This document shows positions 45,401-57,400 of a stretch of 64,000 nucleotides of DNA, piece after piece. Source of the stretch: Antedon bifida. Lineage: Eukaryota; Echinodermata; Crinoidea; Comatulida; Antedonidae. Where the stretch lies: the NCBI GenBank assembly GCA_963402885.1, contig OY727098.1, positions 8,117,001-8,181,000 of the forward strand, read 5' to 3'. The notes under the pieces are model-generated. The model ran no database searches. It was not told the DNA's origin and saw nothing but the letters and a program-made list of their open reading frames with translations. Numbering within the stretch: position 1 is the stretch's first letter; each line of letters starts with the position of its first letter. Position numbers and translations under genes: made by a program.

Positions 45401-48400
45401 GCCTGGATACTAAGGTTATAAGTAGAGATTGATTCTCTGTCTAGAGTGGTGGCTAGATACAAAAGACCTGTTGCAGGGTCAATTCTAAATACATTGCCAA
45501 TGTTGCCATTCATGATTGAGTAAGTTATTAAACCGTTATCACCTGGAATAAAATGACAGGTTAACATAATAATGTCATACACACTATATTAATAAACGGT
45601 ATCCTCATGTCAGTGTTTATAGTATCATTGATGTATAATTTTGTCTTGTTCACAACTGAAAGTGTTTATAAACTAACTGCATCTTAAGATAGTAAATACT
45701 ACTTACATTTTAGACATTCTACAATCAATAAGATTTCTATTGTTATGTGTTTCTTATTTATACTTGATGTATGTATTATTATCTGTTGTTGTATGAAAAA
45801 TAAATTCATTATTAAATTACATCTGCAGCATTCCTAATTCTGCGTTGGTAGGAGTTTAATTTATAAGAGATAATAAACATAGAACAAAAAGTTAACATTC
45901 TTTACCTTCATCAACATCTGAAGCAGATACTTCAGTAAGCAACGTTCCTGAAGCAGCATTTTCTCCGACTGACACATTATAAATTTCCGGAGTAAATTGT
46001 GGTGCATTATCATTAACATCCATCACAATGATTTTGACTGCCACATCAATAGAGTACTTTCCATCACTTACCAATGATTTGAGGGAATACTCAGTGATAG
46101 TTTCTCGATCTAAGGAGGTTTTTGTCGTAATTTCTCCAGAGGTGATATTGATTGTAAATTCCATTGATGTGTTTATGAATAAAAATGACAAACTTGAGGT
46201 AGAGTCTATATCTGAAACTTGTACCTAAATTAAACAGAAAAATTCATTTGCTTTAAAATAACATACAAATAATTTCTTTCGCATTTATCCTAAGCAACTG
46301 ACTAAAACATATTACAAATTGTCCTTTTAATAGGGATTGGCCGTAGTGTTAAACATTATACATAGCCCTCATTTGTTACACAGAAAATTGTCCACTATTA
46401 AGGGCCCCAAAGGAATGTACAGTACTACTACTCTCACTCCAGTTTATGGGCTTATTTTGATTTTGAAAAATTGAGCAAATAAAAACATTATGCACATTTT
46501 TATAAACATGCTATTATATTATTTATATAAACAAAATATCTTTCTGATTTTCAAAGTTTATTTTTGAATATTTCTTATATACTTTTATCTTTTCCTTGTA
46601 TGCTTTGTATATTATTATGATTTTGACCAATGAATTAATTAATATACTAATAGTATTAGTAATACATTGCATAGATTATTTACTACATAGTGTCTGTTAT
46701 AGGAAAAATATCTATTTGATTGCTTTGTTTGAGTTACCTAGACAGGCGCAAAGACAGAAAGTAAGACATTATCTAATACATAACTTAATCATTACCATTC
46801 CAACTGAAGTCCCTATTGGCGAATTTTCATTTACTGTAAAGATAAATTCAGAAAGGAACGATACTGGAGGATTGTCATTGACGTCAATAACCATAATTGA
46901 AATTTCAGCCAAGTTTGTGGCACTTCGAGACACATCTCCATCTGAAATACACAAATAGAATACAATTTTTCAGTACAAATCATTCAACAGTATTAAAGGT
47001 AGACATATACGAGTTGGAGCGTTAGTCTGCCAGATCATCACATTTATAAGTGAGATTCTGTAAACATTTGAAAATAACCCCAAAAAACTTACTATCTCTA
47101 ACATGAACAAACAGTGTGATGAAGCTAGATTCTTCTCTGTCAATTTCTGTCACTGTAAACAATTCCCCTGTGCTATCATTCATGAAAAAGGCTACATGTG
47201 GAGGATTTAGAGTGTATACCAGATCACTATTTTTCCCTTCATCAAAATCAGTTGCTTGAACCTATAATTAATAGCATCCAAGATTATTGTGATTGGTAGA
47301 AAAGTGGTTTTAGATAAAAGAGAAAATATTGTAGTGATTCTGAAAATCATAACACAAAAAAACATGGAAAAAACAAAATTGACAAATGACTATACCTGTA
47401 ACAATAAAGCAGGGGAACTTCCCTCGGTTAAATTAACAGAGTAAGAGTCATGGATCCATATGGGGTAATTATCATTTACATCCAATACTGTGATTATAAC
47501 AGTAGATTCTGTGTGCAGACTAGGCTGATGAAAATCCTCAGCTCTTATAAATAAAATGTACGATGCATTTTCTTCCCGATTTAGATGCTTGCTAAGTACT
47601 AAGTCACCTCCAGATGGACTCAGAGTAAATAATTCTGAAAATAATTTAAAATATACTAATTAGGTATAGATTATCAGATCTTATACAAATTTCAAATTTA
47701 GAATGCTAATGAAGTATATAAAATAAGATTCCTCAAGTATATTGGAAAAATTAAATTACAGCATTGATATTTTTAACATTCTTGATAGATAAACGTCACA
47801 TACCAACCGCCTGTGAAGTATGACTTCCATTTTTTCATTGTCTGTCTCTACACTTGTTAAGAAATGTTTATGTATTTTATTATATTTATTTTCATGTTGC
47901 TTATGATCCACTTCTGTTAATTTATAAGTTTATTTCTCTTTAAATGTTGAATGAAATGAAATGCACTAAAAAACTGCAGAAAGGTGAATGATAAGGAGAA
48001 AAAAATAACATCATTTTACCATTCTCATTGCCAGAAATAATTGAATATTTGATTTCAGCATTTAATAATGAATCTGCATCTGTAGCTGATACTTTACCAA
48101 TAGAGGTATCTGGCATCACATTCTGCATAAAAAGATGTATGGAATTTACATAAATACTGTAGGTCATAGTAATAATAATGATAACAAAATTGACAATTTG
48201 GCTCTCATCAAGATATATCCCGTTATCCTTGATATACGAGAAATAACTATTGATTATGTTTGGTAGATTAGTGAGAAAAGCGTGATGAGTGTTATTTTCT
48301 AAAGTATAATTCAAGATGGTCTTAAATTATTAAAATTTAATTACAAAAAACATAAATTTAATGTTATATAATTAGTAACAAAATTATGATTATTTATTAC

Positions 48401-51400
48401 AAACTAATGCTTACATGCTTAAAATTAAAAAAATAAATCCGTAAATGTTAAATGTATTACCTCTAAAACTTCAAAATTGTACTGTTCTTTGGTGAATACT
48501 GGAGCATTATCATTCACATCTTGAATGAATATTTCAACAATAGCTGTTGCCATACCAGTCCTAAAAAAACCAATAACAACAGTTCATATTAGTAACGGCA
48601 ACAGAATCAACCATATTCTCCATTTTGAACTGTGAAGCTTTTTCACCTTTCTATTTAATGTTCACAAGAACCAATAAATGTACTTTAATTATATTTACTT
48701 ACGCAGGTGGAACTGGCAATGATATAGCTTTAAATGTACTTTAATTATATTTACTTACGCAGGTGGAACTGGCAATGATATAGCTTTAAATGTACTTTAA
48801 TTATATTTACTTACGCAGGTGGAACTGGCAATGATATAGCTTTAAATGTACTTTAATTATATTTACTTACGCAGGTGGAACTGGCAATGATATAGCTTTA
48901 AATGTACTTTAATTATATTTACTTACGCAGGTGGAACTGGCAATGATATAGCTTCAGCACGAATTGTTAATGTAAATAAAGTTGTAGTCTCATAATCCAG
49001 TCGTCCAGTAGTTGATATATTCCCAACTAATGAATCAATAATGAAAAGCCCCTATAGAAACAACAATAACCACAATGTAAAGTATCTTTTTACACAATGT
49101 ATGTTGAATTTTATACCATGCAATAAAAATTACCATAAATTATCAATGATATTATAACAATTACTCCGAAAAAAGTTAGGCAAACCATAATGAATGTTTT
49201 TGAATATTTTTGAGTACAATGGTACAAATAATTTCATAAGGTGAAATATAAAAGGTGAAAATATAACATTACATCTTTCACCACTTTAATGCGCATGAAC
49301 CGCCATATAACAAAATTCAATAGGAACATAACAAAGTTGCACTCTTATTTATAACAAAATTGCACTCTTGATGACAAAAGAGTTCAATAGAGTAGATATT
49401 TAATATCATGTGACGCACAGTCCTAGAATCAAATGACAAAAATCTATTCAAATGTGCTATGATAATCATCCATGTTTATTAGTGGACCCTTTGACAAACT
49501 TAAATGTTATGAAAAATAAATTTAAATAAATAAAATAATGAATAAAAGATTATTTTACATCATCATTTCCGTCAATAATTGAATAAGTTGCAGCTGTGTT
49601 GTTGATGAGCTGGTCCCTGTCATTAACGGTGACTATGTAAACTTGTTCTCCTACTGTTGCATTTTCAGGTAAATATACAGTGATTAAATCTAAGAACAAA
49701 GATAAAAGCAAGTACAACTTATTATAGCTGTTTCTTGAGTGCATTTTATATATATGTATAAATTCATTCGTCTAAAGTATAATGTCAATACTGTACAAGA
49801 ACCTTCAGGCTCATCATAGCAGATGACGAAAGAATAATAATAATAATAACATTTTTTGTCATTTCTTTGTACTATCCATTCTGACTTTCTCTGACTCAGA
49901 GACGGTGTGTAGACCAGACGAAGTAGAAAAATAATATAGATTACTGTTGAAATTTTATAGTAATTAAATGAAGTAATATAGTGGATGTTATATCACACAC
50001 ATTGTTTAAATTGATGGTCATCCTTTGTGTCCTATTTTGCATGTGCGCATGCTTGTACCTCATACCTCATGTAAATATGATAATAAAAAGTAATGATCAA
50101 ATTTCAAATGGATACTTTCTCATTTTAATCTTTATTTGTTCATATTACTTACTATCTTCAAATACAGGGTCATTATCATTCACATCTGTAACTGTAATTG
50201 TAACAATAGCAAAAGATGACATCTGATTTAAACCTTGACCTCCATCCATAGCAACAACCTATGAAACAAATGGATCAAATTTAAATATTTTTAAATCAAT
50301 CAAATACATTTTCATTGTAATTCATGGGATAGATTGGCCAATTACATTTGGATACTTATTTCAAAGCTTGCAGTTTCCTTGCGTTTATTGCCATAGAATA
50401 TCACTGTTTTCAACTGTTTTTAAAATCAAAAACCCCTATCAGGGGCTCCCTTCTTCTTCTATTTTAAGGAGCAAACTTCATAGTTGAAGGCTACTGCTCC
50501 ACTAAGGGTCCCATTGTGACATCGGCAGCCAACTACGGCGCCAATACGTCTGTCCACGACAGTGTGTGTGTGTACGAATGAACTAGTACACCGGGGTAAC
50601 CCCCTACTCGTCTCGAAAGATGTACTAGGTTCTTTAAAGTGCACATGAGCCAGATGTACACTGGACCACGGTTTATAGTCCTTATCCGAGAAGACTTGTT
50701 CTACCACCAGAACCATGGAGCAAGTGAGCCTCGAACCCTTGCAAATGTTATGGCTATGGATTTCGGTTCCACTGTTTTAACCGCTCGGCCACACTCACTT
50801 TTCCATATTATGTATACTAATCTTAAAACATGCCATGAATCATGAAGATTTTGTGAGGTAATCGTTCAAAATTATTTATTATTAATCTGTTTCCATGACA
50901 TCTGTAAATTACATTTTAAAATGAACAATAGTATATCAATCTCCTAATGTTTTTAGTCTACGTATTTTTTATGCAAGTTTTATAACTAATACATTGATAT
51001 GATAGTGATATTGTTATTTTTGTATCATTTAGGTATTAATGTTTTTATATATCTATATAGTTGGTTGTAATTTTATGTGTGAAAAACTAATATTGTTAAA
51101 CTTATATTTTTTTTTGAATAAAGTTATTCGTATCATATCGGTACTGAAGTTGGATACAGACTTAATAATCATAAAAAGGGGCTTTCCTGTTATTGATCAA
51201 TTCGCCAAGAATTTGATTTCTAATTTTCCAGTGGAAAATCAGTATCTATCGTGATAGATTCCACACTTAAGTAGCTGCTGACAGGATGAAGCCTTAGCAA
51301 GCCAATCAACCGATTGAGAGTAGGCAACCCAAGTAATGAGACTGCGGTATAAAGCAGAGTTCATTAACTGTGTCATTTGATATAATCAATGTCTCTTTTC

Positions 51401-54400
51401 AGGTTTTCTGGTATAATAATAACTAATTTTTTCCAATAATACTTTTTTTATTTTTTAAATAATTTATTTAATTTAATTTTTATTTATGTTTCCATTGAGT
51501 TTCAGCATTGCCATTTCTGCCATTTGCCTTTGGAATTGAATTCGAACTTTGTTATGAATGTTGTATTTTTACTCACTTCAAAAACAACTGTATGCATTTC
51601 ACCATCTGCATCAAGGGCTGCTATTGAGGAAATTTTTCCAGACACAGCATTTACTGTAAAAAAGCTATTTGGTTGCCTCAGTGAATAAAGAATTGATGGT
51701 GTTCCAAACAAAGAACCATCGTTATCTGTTGCTGAAACATCCAACACTGTCTCTCCATTTGCTAGATTTTCTGGCACAATTGCTTCATAGCTTGGTTGCT
51801 CGAATACTGGTGTATTATCATTTATATCCTTTGTAAAAAACAAATATAAACATGACATAGTTAATGCTGCCAATGAGGAAAAGAAGCTGCCAATGAAGAG
51901 GTTTGTATTATTACATAAAGCTGTTTTTGCATTCATTAATTTTTAAAATAATAATATATTCCATAAAAAATTTCTGCATACATTTATATAAATTAAATAC
52001 TCACAGCAATATATACATTGATAGAAGCAAAATCTTGTAGACCTGCTGAATCTTCAGCTACCACTGTCATAACAACTGGATTCATAGTAGTAACCTCAAA
52101 GTCTAAGGCATCTATTGTGTAAACATATCCATTGCCATCATTGGTTGTTGTTATGATGAAGTTGTTGATGGATGTAGTTGTTTCTTTAGTTCCGTTTGAA
52201 AAAGTTTGTAAGAAATAGTATCTTACATAATTGTTGGAAACATCTGGATCATTTGCCTAATAATAAAATGTTTGAATTAATTTTCCAAATGCAAAAATTT
52301 AAAACCTAGCCTTGTTAATTAAATCTATCAGGTAAACAGAAAAATGAGATTGAAAGCAGAATACAAATACAGTGATTGTATAACAACATCGCGCTCAGTA
52401 GCGCCCGGTAGTTAACATGAACTGTCTATTTGGCAGTTTTTTACTAAATAAATTGCATAAAACAAACAATTAAATATCCAAATAGCATTTAACATGATGT
52501 TAGCATGCAGTTGATAACATTTGTTATCATAAAAACCCTACCATGTACCACCTACATGGCTTGGCACATGACCATCGACATTCAATTTAAGATGGAAGTG
52601 GGGAATAAATTGAGAAATAATAGCAGTAGGTGTGTTTAATCCATAATATAAAACATATATACTTTGCCTATGTTTCTGGTTAAAACTACTGTTTGGGTCT
52701 TGGCTGCTGGGGCTACAATTCAGTGAATGCCTACTATTTTGGAGACACTTCCCATAGTTTTAATCACAAACTCTCAAGACAAAGTGTATTTGTATATGAC
52801 TTACTCGGACAATTGTAACTTCTTTTCCAACACTATACATTTCATTTTCATTAATGTGAGCCTCATATAATTGCCTTGTAAATTGTGGAGCATTATCGTT
52901 GACATCCATCACATTCACTGTTACATTCTTAAATGCGCTCTTAGGTGGAATGCCACCATCTACTGCAGTCACTGTCAATAAATAGTTTTGTTTCTCTTCG
53001 TAGTCTAGTTGCTGTTCCACTGAAATTTCACCAGTTGTTGAATTGATCTCAAATCTGCAGGAGTTTTCAAAGTGTTTATAAAAACAAATCATTCTGATAA
53101 ACATGTATTGGAACAATTTATATTATTATTAGTTTGCTGTATAATCATTATGCTTATATTGATATAAAGTTTGCGGTACACCACATATATTAGTTCTGAA
53201 AAGAACTGTTGAGTTTCTCCTGAGGATGATCAAAGCATATTGATCGAAACGTCGAGAAACTCAACAGTTCTTTTCCGCAAACTTTATATCAACATTTGAT
53301 TTCGCCATGCAAACCTTCAAATAATACATTATGCTTTTATGAAATTTTTTTAAGTAGTTTATGTCAACTTCTGCATTGACGGACTTCTTAGAGAGTTTTT
53401 CCAACTTGAGTACCTAAGTCCTTGATTGACACTGAAATGTTTAAGCTGAGAATAAATTATGGTGCATACCTGTCTGACCCACTCAATGTGTAAGTGACCT
53501 CACCAAGTGACTCCAGATCATTGTCTATAGCAGTGACCTTTATTACAAAGTAACCAATCTCAGCACTTTCATATAGATCAGCAAAGTATGTTATGGAGGG
53601 ATCAAACGTTGGTGTATTATCGTTTTCATTGATTACATTAATCATGATTAATGCTTCACTACTTAATGTTTCAGTGGTAGAATCTGTAGCAATAATCTGT
53701 AAGAAAAAAATATGTTAGTCCCAGATTCTCCTTTTTGAATGTTCATATATGGTTTAGTTCTCTACATTCTATATTAAATACTAATTCCTGTCTAATTAAG
53801 ACGCAATAGGAGATTGAATGAAGCTGTTATGATAAAAAAGAAAGGTAGTCTTGGCGTAACGGGCCAAAAAATACAGGTTAAGTAGGTTTCTTTTTTTCTA
53901 CTCAACAAATTGTAGCTTATAGCTAGGTGAGAATATTTTCTAAATATTTTCCTGAAACTGTACTCTTCTCTAAAAATCATGTTCATTCTGGATGAGAGAC
54001 CGTATGTATATACCAAAGTGATGGTATAATGATAATATCGGACTAGCATGTGATAGGCATGGGTTTGAACAAATCTGTACCATACTAATTACATCCTCGG
54101 TAAGATGGTTTAATCTCATTTCCTCATCCTTCGGATGGGATGAAACGCCATTTGTTCTGTGTACATAGTGCATGTTAAAGAACTTTTTACACCATTTGAA
54201 AAGAGTAGGGGATAATATAGATAATGTAGGACAATATATCTTTAACATATCAACCCGACCATTGTACTGAGGTTTTTGAGAATATGAATCTCGTGCCCTG
54301 ACATTGCACTCTCACCTTGAGAGTGTTAAGCACTGGACAGCAAGCAAAACAATGCAGTGCAGCTGTTTCAGCATCATGTACAGTTTTTAAAAGCACAAGC

Positions 54401-57400
54401 AAATAATAGATAACTATAACTTTCCTTTTAAAAAACATAACAGATCATTTTTATTTATGAATCATTTGTATACTTACTTGAAGAGAGTATGATTGTCTAC
54501 TTTCATAATCAATGGATTGTAAAAGAGTAAGGTTAACCACTGTACTACCGGTAGCTTGCAGTGGATTCGGACTAAAAAGCTCAGAATACATGCCATGGAG
54601 GCGCAGTGTGAAATCTGCATTGGTTCCCTGATTATAAGATACAAACAAATACAATATTTCAATATTGCACAATTTTAAGTTCTAAAATGGTAAAATATTT
54701 TGTTATAATAAATATAGTTATTTGAAATAAAGTATGTTAAAGTAAATACTACTGCCATCATCATTGTTAACTTACCAAATCTGCATCACTCACTACAATC
54801 TGTAGAGGTAACTGTTGCCCATGTTGAGCAAATTCTGATATAGAAATATTATATTGTGATTTGCTGAAAGTAGGTGCCTGATCACTCACATCCTCTACCG
54901 ATATTGAAAAAGTGGTTTTAACAGTAGCATTACCACCTACTTCAGATGCCTAAAAACAGATTTTGAAATAAAAACACATTTATTTTCTTTATCTACTCTG
55001 GTTTTTTCACTCTTTGAAATTTAAAGACAATATCCTTGCATTTTTTCGATATAATTTAAGGTCACAAACTGCAATTTATGTAACAATAAATACTACATGT
55101 GCCTATTGCGATAATAATTTTCGTCTTAAAATGTGAAAAATAAGTTTACTCTAATAATTTAATTTAAGCGGCCCGCTATAAATACCAGCAAGCATTGCAC
55201 ATGGATTGATCATTTTGCTTCTGTAATGCACCCACTTTTGGTGGGATCGTGAAAATACCAGGTCTTCCCTGATTTGTTTTACAGATTCTGCCAAAATTCA
55301 ATTAATTCAGTAACGAAACAACGCCAGACTAGGCCTACAAAACTGAGCCTAGCTTTTTATCAGTAATTAACCATAGAATGTACATTTTAAGACAAGGGAT
55401 GACCTGGTTTAATGTTTTAAAATAATATATATATTTATAATAATATGCATTATTTTCAGAAACTGTTAACAAATAGTGTCTTTACAAATACATAATCTTT
55501 GTAAAATGCTTCAACTGACTAATTGTACACCACTCTGAATTGATGGGACGCACATATATGGTGCGTTTACAGAGAAAAGCAATGAGAAACAAATCACACA
55601 ATTTCTGTAATTCATTAAGAATATTTAGGAAACATGAATATGTATAATTACCATCACTGTAAGTTGTATAATACCAGAGAAGCCCTGCATTTCTCGGTCA
55701 ATGAAATCAATAACAGTTATGTTGCCAGTAGTTGGATCAATATGAAAGAGGCCTGCCTCATTTCCCTCAACAATACTGTAACTGATCATGTTTGGAACAC
55801 CAGTGTCTTGGTCAACCGCACTGACTGTGGTGACAACAGTACCCTAAAAGACAATGTTATACTACATAATGCTATGTATGAGGAATGATAGAGAACACAG
55901 AATATAATGATTCAATGTAAAGGGTTGGTGAACAACAATAATGATAAACAGATCAAAACTGTAATATACTCTTTTTTTATGATTTTCACTTACTATTGGT
56001 GCATTTTCTTGCACTGTTGTAGTATAGGGTTTATTTACAAAAACTGGCAGAGAGTCTTGGACATCTAGTACATCCAAAATAAATGAAGTGGTATTTTCAT
56101 AAGGTGGTGTTCCAAAGTCCTGTAAAAGTAAATTATGCTGTTCAAATACTCAATTTATAATGTTTATGTTAAGTAAGTCATTGTACTATTGATCTTATAA
56201 TATAGTACTACTTAATTGTATACTGATAGCATTACAAACTATATGAGCTATAGAAGTTAACTTACATTAGCTTTTATTGTAAACTGGTAAGATTTTGTGA
56301 CCTCATGGTTCAATGTTTCCTGTAAGCAAACTTCTCCAGATACTAAATCAACTGAAATAACTGAAGTATTCTGAAAATACAAATATTGGCAACTTTGACT
56401 ACAATATGAGTTAAGTACAGTAGTATCTCAAAACAAAAATGTTATTCATTTGATAAATGATAGTATAATTAGTAAACTATTAACTAATGTCACTAGAAAA
56501 TGTCACATGTACTTGTTGATGTATCAAAGATATTTACTACTTGTTGATGTATCACTGATATTTACTACTTGTTGATGTATCACTGATATTTACTATAACT
56601 GAACAAAGTGTGATTATGAAATACAGCACAAGCATCTTAAAAATCTAGCATAACTTGAATTTTTACACGATGGTATATAAAGTTGGTTTACACTTTCGGT
56701 ACTGATTTTAACCAACTCTGTTACTAATTAAGTTGAGTTGGATAATTAGTTATTGACAATTAAAATCAATTTAGGTTCAATTATTTGCTCCAAATAGGGG
56801 TATTTTCCGATAGTTTATTTGCGCTATATAAATCTATTATTATTATTATTATACAAACGTATTGATTGGCGATGAATGGAACATTCTAACCTCTCTCTCA
56901 GTATAAATATTTGATATAACACAAGTAGGTACATTTATGGGCCCTTGGGGGATAAACTTAAAACCTTTGACAATAAATACATAAACAATTTTTTGTCGCC
57001 TTTTGAAGTGCAAAACATTTCTTACTGTGAGTGTGGGTACTGTTAGATATATAAACACATATACAAATAAACTTTATTACTGACAGTTGCTTCTCAACGT
57101 TAATTGTATTAATTAATAATTCCAAAAAAATATAAACATTGTAGTCGTGCATCATGTATAAATCGTGCCATACCTCAAGTATTCGATATTCAGCACCTGT
57201 AATGCCTGTATCACTGTCAGTTGTTGAGATAGTAGTGATGACATAACCAACAGGTGTATCCTCCGCTATTGTAAATATATATGGTGTATTTACAAATTGA
57301 GGAGCATTGTCATTAACATCTAGAATAATAATAGAAGATGGAGCTTCAGTCTGTAAGAAGAAAAAAGCATTAAAGAATATTATCAAGTGGATTAATACTG

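Larger units (their letters stand above)
34105..47634 (-). other. CDH23: CDH23 EC10-EC25 block (collinear with human EC8-EC23)
   Basis: Sixteen repeats in 26 exons. Linkers in order: IDVNDNPPVS, MDVNDNAPQF, LDFNDNKPIF, DDVNDEVPLF, VNVNDEVPIF, LDVNDNKPMF, QDVNDNAPEF, LDDNDNAPVF, EDINDVFPTF, MDQNDNSPVF, LDINELPLEF, TNVNDEVPVF, LDVNDSPPRF, SDENDNAPMF, LDINDNNPVF, DDVNEFPPLP. Landmarks shared with human CDH23 are FTQELYQR with SDSGDAGVVSY, the ATDQAPPSNVGY loop, FPSSFVGPF, and DNPSGSANNRRESSTQ. These fix the register one-to-one. Linkers DINELP and DVNEFP have lost the NDN core and may be flexible joints with reduced calcium binding. Confidence 0.82.
47396..52900 (-). other. CDH23: CDH23 EC6-EC9 block (two repeats more than human)
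   Basis: The linkers run DINDNTPVF (after EC6), DVNDNDPVF (EC7), DVNDNAPVF (EC8) and DVNDNYPIW (EC9). Human CDH23 reaches its own INDNHPTW linker already after EC7, so this stretch seems to contain two additional repeats. EC7 has an unusual ALDADGE in place of the LDRE motif. The exon encoding part of EC8 (48,927-49,051) ends in a five-copy tandem array. Confidence 0.75.

Noticed and set aside
50725..50800. Possible functional tRNA gene on the minus strand
   Set aside because: A and B boxes are good, but a cloverleaf with proper acceptor stem cannot be closed by eye and the sequence continues into a SINE body shared with other copies.
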